Below are positions 53,181 to 64,000 of a stretch of 64,000 bases of DNA, one piece after another (the stretch's first letter is position 1; each line of letters opens with the position of its first letter). Location of the stretch: positions 94,152,501 through 94,216,500 of the forward strand of contig CM056743.1 of the NCBI GenBank assembly GCA_029851415.1, given 5' to 3'. The notes under the pieces are model-generated. The model had not been told where the DNA came from. It saw nothing but the letters and a program-made list of their open reading frames with translations, and did not search any database. This DNA comes from Eretmocerus hayati (lineage: Eukaryota; Arthropoda; Insecta; Hymenoptera; Aphelinidae). Both the position numbers and the translations under genes were made by a program.

Positions 53181-56100
53181 CAAAATATGTTACTATCATT
53201 GAGGGTTTGTTGGCCCCACATCTAGCTTCGCCCCATTAATTACGTTGATTTCTGACCTCTGATTCGATGTGGCGCATTTTCATATCCAATGGTGCCAACT
53301 GCCTCAAAATTTCGCAGTTCCTGCATCTGGTAGACACGTCTATATATTAGTTACTAGGCGCACGCGACTTCTACTAAATACGTTACTACCATTGAGGGTT
53401 TGTTAGCCCCACATCTAATTTTGCCCCATCATTTCCGTTGATTCCTGATCTTTAATTTGGTGTGGCGCATTTTCAAATCCAATGGCGCCAACGGCCTCAA
53501 AATCGAAAAGCTTCCGGATCCAGTCGCTACTCGCGATCTAGCTGGGAATCGCGGCGTAACTTGGAGCCTGGATTTACACTGAGTCCATCCACACTGGTGA
53601 TAGTGATTATTAAAAATTATGTTATCAAGAGCAACACCGAAAAATAACGAGACCCCGTATAGAGATGGAAATACTCGACCAAATGCGAATTCGTCCCCTT
53701 GAAGCTCAGGCACTATCCATATCGAGCCATTTCCTCGAATTTTGCTGGCGCGCCCGGGCCCTCCGCGCGCCGGGATCTCGCCATTTTTCGCGCGCCGGGG
53801 GAGAGTTTCTAGGCGCGCCAGCGAGTTTTCCGGCCTAACGCGCGATCTCTTTTGGGGATCTTTACAACCCACAGATGTTTTGGTTCAAGTGCATGAGGGC
53901 TACAGTCGATGCTATCTCATAAACCGTCAAAAAACGCAAATTTCTGAATTTGAATCGCGTAACCTCATTCTCTACCCCACGCTGAATTGGAAGATCGTAA
54001 CCCAATTAGAATGATGGAAATCGGACCATTATAACTGGATGGGTTCAGATTTTGATCAGTCCATTCAAATGACTAAGAATTCAGCTCACCGAGTTGTGAT
54101 TATCCGATTTTTATCATTCAAGTTTGCTTATGATCCTCCGATTGAGCAGGAGGTCGGAAATAGGGTAACATCACCCGAATGCAAAAATTTGCAGTTTCCA
54201 GAGATAACGATCGGACGAAAGAGAGTACTATTGGCGACGCGCACAGCTCGTTTACTGCATCAGCTATTGATGAGCTGTGGATAATGACCCTTGCTTGCGG
54301 AGGTATAGCGGCTCAGCATCTGTCTGGCGTATGCCATTGGGTTGTAAAGATCCGAGATTGCGCGCTCAGCTTGCCGGCGCGCCCAGAGAAGCCGTCACAT
54401 CCAAACTGCACTCGCCAGATCGTTATCTCCGCAAGCTGAAAAAAATCTGCAAATTTTCGCATTTGCATTCGGGTGGTGTTACCCTATTTCCCACCACCTG
54501 TTCGATCGAAGGATTATAAGCAAACTTGAATGATAAAAATCGGATAATCACAACTCGGTGAGCTGAATTCTTAGTCATTTGAATTGATTAATCAAAATCT
54601 GAGCCCACCCAGTTATAATGGTCCGATTCTCATCATTCAAATTGGGTTACGTTCCTGCAAACGAGCGTGGGGTAAAGGATGTGGTTACGCCATTGAAATC
54701 CAAAGATTCGCGTTTTATTGACGGTTTATGAGTTAGCATCGACTGTAGCTCTCATGCACTTGAACCAAAACATCTAAGGGTTGTGAAGATTCCAGAAGTG
54801 ATCGCGCGTTTGGCCGGAAAACTCGCCGGCGCGCCCAGGATCGCCAGCGCGCTCAGACACACTCTACCGGCGCGCCGGGAACTCGCGAAATCTCGCGGGC
54901 CCGGACTTCCCGCACGCCGGTAACCAGCACGCCCAGAACCCACTATAGACAGTGCCTTACGTGTTGCGCCGACCTTACTCGATGATCGTGTATTCTGCCT
55001 GATGTCTCTCTAGATACACTCACACTAGCGTTGATGGTACTTCGTAATCGTGTTATGGAGTCCAACACAGGAAAAAGCACGGGGCATCGTGTACTAATGA
55101 AAATTCGCGAGCAATTGTGAATCCGTCCTTTCGAAGCATACGCGTTCGCAATCTTCGAGGCGCGCGCGACTTGTTCTACAAAATATGTTACTACCATTGA
55201 GGGTTTGTTGGCCCCATATCTAGCTCCGCCCCATTATTTCCGTTGAATCCTGACCTCTGATTCGATGTTGCGCATTCTTAAATCCAATGGTGCCAACTGG
55301 CTCTAAATTTCAAATATCCTGCATCTGGTCGACACGTCTATTTACCAGTTACTACGCGCACGCGACTTCTTCTACTAAATTCGTTACTACCATTGAGGGT
55401 TTGTTGGCCCCACTTCTAACTTTGCCCCACTATTTCCATTGATTCCTGACCTTTGATTCGGTGTGGCGCATTTTCAAATCCAATGGTGCCAACGGACTCA
55501 AATTCCAAAAGTGTCCGGATCTGTTTGTCACGCTTATCGCGACGTAACCTTGCAGCCTGAAATTACACTACCCCTCACACTAGAAATAGCGGTAGTTCGG
55601 AACTAAGAATAACACGTGACCTCATGCAGGAATGGAGGTACTTGAGCAATTGCAAATCCGTCCCCTCGACCGATACGCGTTTTGACCCTTTTTTTCTATT
55701 ATCGTCTGTGCATCCTGAAATTTATCCAGCATACTCACGCTTCTCATAACGGAATTTCTTAATCATGTTATGAAGACCAACACAGAAAACATCAGGAGAC
55801 TCCGTATAGAGATGGAAATACCTAACCCCAAGCGAACCCGTCGCTTCTATGCATACGCTTCGCGATCTGCGTGCAAAGTGAAGAGGGCAGGAGGAATGAG
55901 GAATATAACAGTGACGAGGCGGGCGCGAGTTGTTACAGAAAATACATAACTACCATCGAGGGTTTCCTGGCCCCACTTCTAAGTTAGCCACATCGTCTCG
56001 ATTGACTCCTGATCTTCGATTTTGTGTGAGGCACTTTCAAATCTTATTGTGTCAATGGCCTCAAAATGTAGAAGTGTCTGAATCTGGTCGTCCCGTCCAT

Positions 56101-57345
56101 CGCGACGTGACCGTCTATTCTGAGATGACACTTGGCCTACTCACGCTAGTCGTGATCGTAGTTCAAAATTAGATGTGGGGCCAACACACCCTCAATGGTA
56201 GTAACGTATTTAGTAGGGGAAGTCGCGTGCGCCTAGTAACTGATATATAGACGTGTCGATCAGATCCAGGAACTTTGAGAATTTTGAGGCCGTTGGCGCC
56301 ATTGGATTTAAAAATGCGCCACACCATATCAAGGATCGGGAATCAACAGAAATAATGGGGCATAATTAGATGTGGGGCCAACAAACCCTCAATGGTAGTA
56401 ACGTATTTGGTAGAAGAAGTCGCGTGCGCCTAGTAACTGATATATAGACGTGTCGACCAATCGCAGGAACTTTGAAATCTTGAGGCAGTTGGCACCATTG
56501 GATTTAAGAATGCGCAACATCGAATCAGAGGTCAGGATTCAACAAAAATAATGGGGCGAAGCTAGATGTGGGGCCAACAAACCCTCAATGGTAGTAACAT
56601 ATTTTGTGGAACAAGTCGCGCGCGCCTCGTAGATCGCGAACGCGTATGCTTCGAGGAGACGGATCCAGAATTGGTCGCGAGTTTTCATTTGTACACGAAG
56701 CCCCGTGCTTTTTTCTTTGTTGGTCTTCATAACACGATTACGAAGTACCATTAACGCTAGTGTGAGTGTATCGAGAGGGGCATCGTGCAGAAATGATGAC
56801 CATCGAGTAAGGTTGACGAACAAGTAAACTTTGAGGGGACGGATTCGCATTTGGTCGAGTATTTCCGTCTGTATATGGAGTGTCGTTATTTTTCGGTGTT
56901 GATCTTGATAACATAATTCTCAATAACCACTATCACTAGTGTGGGTGGACCGAGTATAATTCCAGGCTGCAAAGTTACGCCGCGATGAGCGTGTAGATCG
57001 TGAGTAGTGACTAGATCCGGACACTTTTCAATTTTGAGGCCGTTGGCGCCATTGAATTAAAAAATGCGCCACACCAAATCAAAGATCAGGAATCAACGGA
57101 ATTGATGGGGCAAAATTAGATGTGGGGCCAACAAACCCTCAATGGTAGTAACGTATTCAGTAGGAGAAGTCGCGTGCGCCTGGTAACTGATATAGAGACG
57201 TGTCGACCAGATGCAGGAACTTTGAAATTTTGAGGCAGTTGGCACCATTGGATTTGAAAGTGTGCCACATCCAATCAGAGGTCAGGAATTAACGTAAATA
57301 ATGGAGCGAACCTCGATGTGGGGCCAACAAACCCTCAATGGTGGT
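52437..57345. repeat. Modules of about 200 bases in both orientations
   Basis: The string TACCATTGAGGGTTTGTTGG (or close) occurs forward near 52440, 52635, 53190, 53384, 55190, 55384 and 55950, and inverted near 56185, 56383, 56578, 57133 and 57328. Orientation flips at about 56165. Two alternating types differ in the preceding motif (CGCGCGCGACT-GTTCTAC or CGCACGCGACTTCTTCTAC). Confidence 0.75.
53710..54950. repeat. GC-rich palindrome in the loop of the giant inverted repeat
   Basis: Left half about 53710-54215 pairs with about 54415-54950 around a loop of about 200 bases centred near 54325. Anchors are GTTTTGGTTCAAGTGCATGA (53877) with its complement near 54755, and GGGTAACATCACCCGAATGC with its complement near 54470. 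Outer parts carry GGCGCGCC/GCGCGC clusters at 53748-53830 and 54825-54925. Confidence 0.8.
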
Positions 57346-58049
57346 AACATATTTTGTAGAACAAGTCGCGCGCGCCTCGTGGATCGCAAACGCGTAGGTT
57401 TCGAGGGGACGGATTCACAACTGCTCGCGAGTTTTCATTTGTACACAAAGCCCCGTGCTTCTTCCTGTGTTGGTCTTCATAACACGATTATGAAGTACCA
57501 TTCACTCTAGTGTGAGTGTATCGAGAGAGACATCAGGCAGAATACACGATCATCGAGTAAGGTTGGCGCAACACGTAAGCTTCGAGGGGACGGATTCGCA
57601 TTTGGTCGAGTATTTCGGTCTCTATACGGAGTCTCGTTCTTTTTCCAGTGTTCATATTGTTATCATGATCCCAAACAACCACTGAAACTAGTTTGAGCAG
57701 ATCGAGAGAGAAATTAGGCAGGATACACAATCATCGTGTAAGCTTGTCGCAAACGTAAGCTTCGAGGGACGGATTCGCATTCGATCGGTTATGACAATGT
57801 TTTAGCAATCTCCCTTGTGTCTTCTCGTGTGGATCTCAGTGAGATAGTTAGATCATCAGAATTCCTATTAGAGTGGGGGTGAGGGGACCGAAGGGAAGTC
57901 CAGGCTGCATAGACGATCATCGAGTGACAGCGTCGCAACTTCCCGGCTTCGAGGGGACGGATTTACAAATGATCAAGTATTTTGGTCTTTACAACGACTC
58001 CGGTGTGTTTTTTTCGTATTGATCTTGAAGACATAATCCTGACTTACCG

Positions 58050-58654
58050 TTATACCTGGTGTGAGTGGGCTGACAGAGATTCCAGGCTGCAGAGACGATC
58101 GGAGATCAAAAAGGCCGCAACGCGTGAATATGCTGTACTGCAGTATCGGTTTCCCTTCCTCACCACGCAATATACTCCTCTCATATGAGTTGACGATCCG
58201 GTAGCGCGGAATGTGGGGGAGGAAGGATTTTGGCACTCTTGAGTGTATTCTGAAGTAAGTGCATCTGATAATGGATGGACGAAGACCGATCGAGAGTTGA
58301 TACCATATCTGATTCGATTGGGCATTGGATCAAGTGGTCTCACTGTCTTTGAGTCTGAAGCAATTTGACTTCTTGCGCGGTTAATTCAATGCTAACGTGT
58401 CGACTCTCACGTGCAGTTACTCTAAAAGGAGTCACCATGGTCTGCCATAGATTGCGGCATGAGGAGGTATAGGTAGCGTGATGTACATACTTCACGCTGC
58501 ACGGAATAACATGGGTTATTTGTGAGCAATAACCAATCCATGGTCCCAAATTTATGGACGTTCCCGATTGCGGGCACCTGGCGACTGAGAAAATTGTTTG
58601 CGCCGGTCGCTTCCTCCTAAGATGGTATCGACAGTCGTTGGCCTTTGTCTGCAT
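58050..58654 (-). pseudogene. Right-arm counterpart of the 201-codon ORF, frame-shifted
   Basis: Minus-strand frames 58654-58340 and 58343-58050 match the left-arm ORF but are in different phases; the break lies near 58343, where TCAATTCAATGC-like sequence differs. The N-terminal MQTKANDCRYHLRRKRPA and C-terminal SHQV ends are kept. It shows that the two arms are not being kept identical by gene conversion here. Confidence 0.35.
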
Positions 58655-58809
58655 CCAGATCGCCGGTTGGATACACTTCGAGATTGGTCTGTTTACTTAA
58701 CCCGTCTGGCGTCGAAAGAAGGAACCTCGAGAAAGAGAAAAGTGGGGGGGGGCGCGGCATTCGCTAAAACGTGTGGGGATGGTGGTGGTGGGAACTCGCA
58801 CCAAGAAAG

Positions 58810-59315
58810 ATGCACTGTGATCCGTTAGGAGTATCGGGGCGGGCCTTCGGAATACATATATTTTTTTCAATACCCCACTTTTTTGGGTGGCCAACCGACC
58901 ACCAGGATGTGCGTGCGTCGTGGAGCACTTCAGTTGTGCTTGAGGCATTTGGTGTGGATACACAATCACGGACTGCGACTGCTGGATAGGTGACACTGCG
59001 ACAGGTTATCGGTACTGATACTACTGCTGCAGACTCCTCTGATCACGGGTTGAGCCGCAGAATAAGTCGATTTTCCTTGTTCACATCCGAAGCCGCGCTG
59101 TCGAGATTGTGCCGGAGGAATGGTTCATCATCGAGGCAACGCTACCCATAATGATGCCGACTTCAGCACCAATTGGGGCGATAGTGAGGATGGCACGTTG
59201 CCGACAGCTGCCTGGTGGAGATTGGGAGAGAGTCGAAGTGGAAGAGATCATTGAGTCAGGAGGTGAGATAATCCGAGTTAGTTACTCGTGCTGTGCATTG
59301 ATAAGTGCGGAGTGA
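58810..59315 (+). pseudogene. Right-arm counterpart of the 153-codon ORF, broken
   Basis: ATG 58810 opens a frame that parallels the left-arm ORF (FGIHIFFSIPHFFGWPT) but stops at about 58989 after TATAG. The remaining part is shifted by a one-base difference in a T-run near 59072 and reappears as the frame ending at 59315 (ARCRQLPGGDWERV). Confidence 0.35.
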
Positions 59316-59329
59316 TCGATGAGTGAAGC

Positions 59330-61340
59330 AATACGGTTCAAACCAAATTTCCTGCGAGGGGACGCTTTTCGGCAACGTTGAGTAATTTTATTGATTTATA
59401 CGGTATCGATGTGTCCTGACTCCACGGAATGGATGGAAAAGAGCACCCAAGGCAGTGTACCAAGTAATCGAGAAAACCTCATTCGCATAATACGCATCCA
59501 CCTATCCACCAGACGCTCGTTTCTTCTATAATTTAGATTTTTTGTTCTCAAAGATTTTCTCGAATGAATTTTCGATGAGTTGACCATTGTTCGTAATAGT
59601 ATGGTCCTTCACTTGGTGATTTAACCGCGATTCCACGACTCGTCAACATTGATGGCGCTCATACGCGTGGTTCAAGTGAAATTTCCTGCGAGGATACGAT
59701 TTTCAGCAACGTTGAGTAATGTTATTGATTGATACGGTATCGATGTGTCCCGACTCTATGAAATGAATGGAGAAGGGTGTGGTTGATAGAATTTGAATTC
59801 AAGTTCTCGGTAATCTGTACCAAAAAAACGAGAAAATCTCCTCTGCAAAATTTATTCCAGCCTTTTCACCGCGCGCTCTTTTTTCTCTTCGTAATATGGG
59901 ATATTCCATTCCAAAAATTCTCTCTGCGGAGATGTCCGATGAATTGACTATTTTTTCCGACAGTTTGGTCCTACACTTGATGAGTCGATGGCAAATGCAA
60001 GACTCTCTCCTAGGAACGGACCTTGCACGCGGCGATTGAGATCCAATATCTCGCGAGGGGACGCTATCAGCAACGTTGAGTAATGTTATTGATTGACACG
60101 GTATCGATGTGTCCTGACTGCCCAAAATGAATGGAAAAGAGGATGATTCGTAAAATACGAGGGGGAGCACCCAAGGCAGTGTACCAAGTAATCGAGAGAA
60201 CCTCATTCGCATAATATGCATCCACCTATTCGCCAAACGCTCGTTTCTTCTATAATTTCGTTTTTTTTTCCTCCAGGATTTTCTCGAATGATTTCTTCGA
60301 CGAGTTGACCATTGTCTGTAGTAGTATGGTCCTATACTTAGTGATTTGACCGTGATTTCACGACTCGTCAACACGGATGGCGCTCATACGCGTGGTTCAA
60401 ACCAAATTTCCTGCGAGGGGACGCTTTTCAGCAACGTTGAATAATGTTATTGATTTATACGGTATCGATGTGTCCTGACTCAGCGAAATGAATGGAGAAG
60501 AGCAGTCATTGATAGCATTTGAGTCCAAGTTCCCGGTAATCTGTACCAAGAAAACGAGAAAAACTTATGTGCAAAATTTACTGATACTCTTTCACCGCGC
60601 GTTCGTTTTTCTCTCGTAATATTGATAAAACCATTCCAATGATCCTCTCTGTGAATGTGTCCGATGAGTTGACTATTGTTTGGGGCAGTATAGTCTTACA
60701 CTTGAGGAGTCGATGGCAAATGCAAGACTCTCTCCTAGAAATAGAACTTGCACGCGGCGATGGAGATCAAATATCTTGCGAGGGGACGCTTTTCGGCAAC
60801 GTAGAGTCATGTTATTGATTGATACGGTATCGTTGTGTCCTGACTGCACGGAATGAATGGAGAAGAGGATGATTGCTGAAATACGAGTAAGAGCACTCAA
60901 GGCAGTGTACCAAGTAATCGAGAAAACCTCATTTGCATAATACCCTCCACTTATTCGCCAGACGCTCGTTTCTTCTATGATTTCGATTTCTTTTTCTCAA
61001 AGATTTTCTCGAATGATTCCTCCGATGAGTTGACTATTGTTCGCGACAGTATTGTCCTACCCTTGATGAGTCGATGGCAAATGCAAGCCTCTCTACTAGA
61101 AATGGAACTCGCACGCGGCGTTCAGAATCGAATATCTTGCGAGGGGACGCTTCTTGGCAACGTTGAGTGATGTTATTGATTGATACGGTATCGATGCGTT
61201 CTGACTGCACGAAATGAATGGAAAAGAGGATGATTGATAGAATACAAGTCAGAACACCCAAGGCGGTGTACCAAGTGGTCGAGAAAACCTCATCTGCATG
61301 ATACGCATTGGCCCATTCGCCAGACGCTCGTTTCTTCTAT
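59330..61340. repeat. Dimeric tandem array, right arm
   Basis: Inverted counterpart of the left array, with the same strings (TACGGTATCGATGTGTCCTGAC, TGCGAGGGGACGCTTTTC) at about 362-base steps, but about one 724-base unit shorter. Confidence 0.8.
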
Positions 61341-61455
61341 AATTTCGAGTATTTCTCCTGAAAGATTTTCTGGAGTGACCTCATATCTCGGAAATAAGGA
61401 TTGTCCATCCTTTCCGCCAATATTCTGGAATCCTTGTCTTACTTCTCCCTCGCAG

Positions 61456-62124
61456 GTACTTACGATAGGCTCAAGCGGAAGTGGATGTTGTTACAATTCC
61501 ATGGCTATGATGACGGCATTATCCGAGAGATCGCTACATCTGCGAGTGGCGAGGGTTGCATAAATTCTCGAGCCTTCCACGGTGAAAACGAACAACATCA
61601 TGTACACGATCCACATGGAGGTTCGAAGCTGTTGCATGATAGCGATGACTTTGTGGCATTGATCTCGGATAATGGCTCTGACTCTGGTGTTGGATCTCCG
61701 ACTAGCGATTGGAGCGACGTTGAAAACCAGGGAGGTTGTGGTTCGCAGATTTTCTCTGCCGATAACACTGAAACGGAGCTGGCGTCGGCGAAAAGAGGAA
61801 CTGATACTCAAGTTTACGATCGAGGTGAGGGCGAAGATGATTTGTCGATTGAGAAATGATGTGCATTTTTGGTATGAGACTAACAGACGTGTAAATTTCT
61901 TTCCAGTGGCAGATAGCTCGACGGGGTCGGGGCCATCGATGTCACTCCGAGACTCAAATACCGCAAACCAGGAAAGAGTACGCTCAACAGTATGCCAAGC
62001 CTCGGACGACGACGATGGGAGCAGCTGCGTCGTGGGAGATTCCATACTTGTGGTCCCATGCAACGGAGATTTCGGGGCGACTCCAGAGGTCATAGTCTAT
62101 ATCAAGCCGATGTCAGGGCGGTGA
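61456..62124 (+). CDS. Two-exon gene for an acidic protein, right-arm copy
   Basis: Exon 61456-61824 (369 bases) follows CCCTCGCAG and ends at CGAG/GTGAGG. The intron is 61825-61906 with ACTAAC about 25 bases before TTTCTTTCCAG. The exon from 61907 ends at TGA 62124. The encoded segment of about 195 residues has RLKRKWMLLQFHGYDDG, an acidic Ser-rich centre (SDNGSDSGVGSPTSDWSDVE) and a C-terminal VVPCNGDFGATPEVIVY. The start exon is not identified; the first exon begins with two bases of a split codon. Both arms keep the frames and all splice signals despite about 20 amino-acid differences in exon 1. The domain and function are unknown; the acidic low-complexity region could be a transcription-type activation region, but that is speculation. 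Confidence 0.5.
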
Positions 62125-62639
62125 ACGAGCTTGAAGGCGCTCTGCAGGCTCGAAGCAGTGTGCGTGGCGCCATCTTGCGGTCAAATTGTTTTATTGTAGA
62201 TGTAAAATCAACGAGACAACGGCGAACAGAAAGTGATACTTACCCAGATGCGGATAAATTTTCTGCAACTTGATAAAAAAAAAGTTGCATCAAGGTCGAT
62301 GCAAAATTGAGCTCACATAGTTGCTGGAATGTACGTACTATTCTCCAAAATTCTTCCTACAACTTCGTAAGCTCAATTCTGCACCGATCTTGATGGATCT
62401 TATTTTTTAAATATGCAGAAAATGTATTCGTCCGTGGGTAAATATTGCTTTCTGTTCTCTGTTGTCTGATTGATTTCATATGTACAATAAAGCAACTTGG
62501 CCGCAAGATGACGCCGGGATCTCTGCATTATAGTTTTTGAAATGAGCTGACTGACAATCGATTTAATTGTATTTTCAGATCCCACCCGTGATGGCATGAG
62601 ATGGCTGACGGACATCCCCAAGGGGGCAGTTGAGAACGA

Positions 62640-62716
62640 GTAGGTTCGAAACAGATGGATAGAAATTGCGAGAAAAATGAACAAAATTGGACAGGGACGT
62701 GGAAAAACCGAAGAGG
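62640..62716 (+). pseudogene. Possible Myb/SANT-like exon fragment, right arm
   Basis: The frame NRWIEIARKMNKIGQGRGKT followed by EE ends at a GTTAGT donor-like site at 62717. The W-EIA--LN-G-G-KT pattern recalls Myb/SANT-like DNA-binding domains found in insect transposon proteins. A TAG lies in frame just upstream (62641), and the left-arm copy has an extra A and no donor, so it is decayed. The link is a recalled pattern only. Confidence 0.25.
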
Positions 62717-64000
62717 TTAGTACAAAGGCGGATGAGCTTTTGACACGAAATATACCCTGAATTTGCCGCTGCTGATATACCCACGATTCCAAACGATTGG
62801 TCAATTTTTTCAAGAGGAAAAGTGAAGACTGTGACATGTTTCCGGCCCTAAGTCGACAAGTTACAATTCAACGAAAAAATAGCAAGAATGCCTTCCTCTG
62901 CAAAATTAATGTTTACATACGTATAGATGTTGATTCTGTTCATATTTTTATTGTTGTAGTACTTGTACGAATTCGTTATAGACAAATGTAATTTTCGCAT
63001 TAACTATGATGAAAATGGAGTCAATATTTGCCTGATATTGTAGATGGCATTAAATCGCACAATTTTTATTTGGACAATTTTCTCGTATCTGCGGTCAATT
63101 TCGAGCAGTAGGCAAAAAAACGGCAAATTTTGCAGTATTCTGTTGATAACAAAAATGTAAACATTATTTAGAAACTTGAAATTAAATTGATTTTCATCGG
63201 TAAAAATTGAAAAATCAAGTTTGGAAAGAATCTCTTGTTCATTTTCACTTTGCTACAGAATGTATGTCTGTGTTCTGCAAGGATTGAGATTCGGAACCGT
63301 GGCTACCTCCAAATTTACACATCAAATTATATTATTTGCATTAATTTAATTGCATTTTGTATACGTGATTTGCATAAAAAATGGGTGATTTTGAACGACA
63401 ATTAATTAGGTGAAAATGCTGGCTTTGTGTAAAAGTTATACCCAATTTGTGATCCTGAATCTTACGATGCATGTCATGTTATAAAAGTACACACACTAGA
63501 ATATCTTACTTGGATGAAGAACAGTTTATTCTGATACACTAGTTTATTCGAAATGCTGATCTCGAGTACAGATGAGCTCAAGTGGCGTTTGAGTTACGCA
63601 ATCGGCGTATCCGTGACTAAAGAGAGACATGTGAAGAATAACATTGATCTACCAGAATTTGCTGGTAATTCATTTAACGATTATTGATGGAGTTGGCAAC
63701 TTATAAGTGGAAGCGCGTTTGAGACCGATGGATCGAATAATAATATGAATGAATGTAAAATGTCCCACTGCAAGCTGGGTCGATCGTATTTTGGGTACTC
63801 GGTTTTAAGTGGAATTATATATCTATGCAATGAGATAATATAAATAAAATTGTCACTTTTGAACACAAATCTTGTACCAATCATTGAAGCCCGAACCATG
63901 AATCCGCAATGCTCGAAATGAACGTACACAAATGTTAGCAAGCCTGCAGGAAACGTCTCTGGAACGCTGGGCACGGCCTTCCCCAGAATGGTTCCATTCG

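Larger units (their letters stand above)
44882..53505. repeat. Giant inverted repeat, left arm
   Basis: This arm pairs with 56275-64000. Anchors: 44882 with 64000 at the window edge; the acidic-protein gene 46938-47606 with 62124-61456; ORF 50471-50932 with 59315-58810; modules at 52437, 52632, 53188 and 53381 with inverted copies whose summed positions are all about 109,782. In about 330 bases from 45000 that I compared there are roughly a dozen differences. The arm continues to the left at least to 44882; how much further is hidden by the window edge. Confidence 0.92.
56275..64000. repeat. Giant inverted repeat, right arm
   Basis: Reverse complement of 44882-53505, running off the window. 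It lacks the 177-base hairpin insertion and about one 724-base tandem unit of the left arm, which together account for the arm-length difference. It carries its own copies of the acidic-protein gene, the tandem array and the broken ORFs. Confidence 0.92.

Noticed and set aside
44882..64000. Assembly artefact (fold-back chimeric read) as the cause of the giant palindrome
   Set aside because: The arms differ by scattered substitutions, a 177-base insertion and a tandem-unit copy number, which a simple hairpin artefact would not produce. It cannot be wholly excluded without spanning reads.

Overview
The window looks like arthropod nuclear DNA, most likely an insect and possibly a parasitoid wasp (the order is a guess). 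The signs are short introns of about 80-95 bases, TATA plus TCAGT core promoters, Gypsy-type retroelements with envelope genes, mariner-like MITEs and AT-rich sequence. There is no operon, rRNA, tRNA or CRISPR array. Nearly everything recognisable is viral or mobile in origin.

1-6987 and 12960-14800 form one ancestral block now split by a retrotransposon. It is an endogenous adintovirus/Polinton-like gene cluster: a parvovirus-type phospholipase A2 domain, a basic virion-type protein, an adenain-type cysteine protease, a penton-like minor capsid gene (split by a TIR element), a double-jelly-roll-type major capsid gene, a broken small accessory gene and a DDE integrase with a chromodomain. On the minus strand follow two small two-exon genes that flank an intronless ribonucleotide reductase small subunit gene, and a small secreted-protein gene. 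At least five transcription units share one core promoter pattern: TATA, then the A of TCAGT/CCAGT exactly 33 bases downstream. No DNA polymerase B or packaging ATPase lies inside the window.

6988-12959 is a complete, very young gag-only LTR element on the minus strand, inserted inside the reductase gene with a 4-bp target duplication. 17211-22996 is an older sister copy. Its second LTR is cut by a 5'-truncated Gypsy-family element (22997-30961) that carries pol, an F-type Env-like gene and a broken chuvirus-like glycoprotein gene, each envelope gene directly behind a splice acceptor. 30962-36719 is a decayed minus-strand multi-exon gene of unknown function, split by a solo LTR of the same LTR family (31571-34838).

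36.9-44.65 kb is mostly non-coding: a CpG-rich block, a large foldback repeat, MITEs and a LINE 3' end.

44.88-64 kb is a giant inverted repeat that runs off the right edge. Its two arms, each of 7.7-8.6 kb, are about 96% alike where compared by eye. Each carries a two-exon gene for an acidic protein, a dimeric tandem array of about 724 bases, further ORFs and about 200-base modules. The arms enclose a loop that itself holds a GC-rich palindrome. The arm-length difference is explained by two indels: a hairpin insertion of about 177 bases and one extra tandem unit in the left arm.
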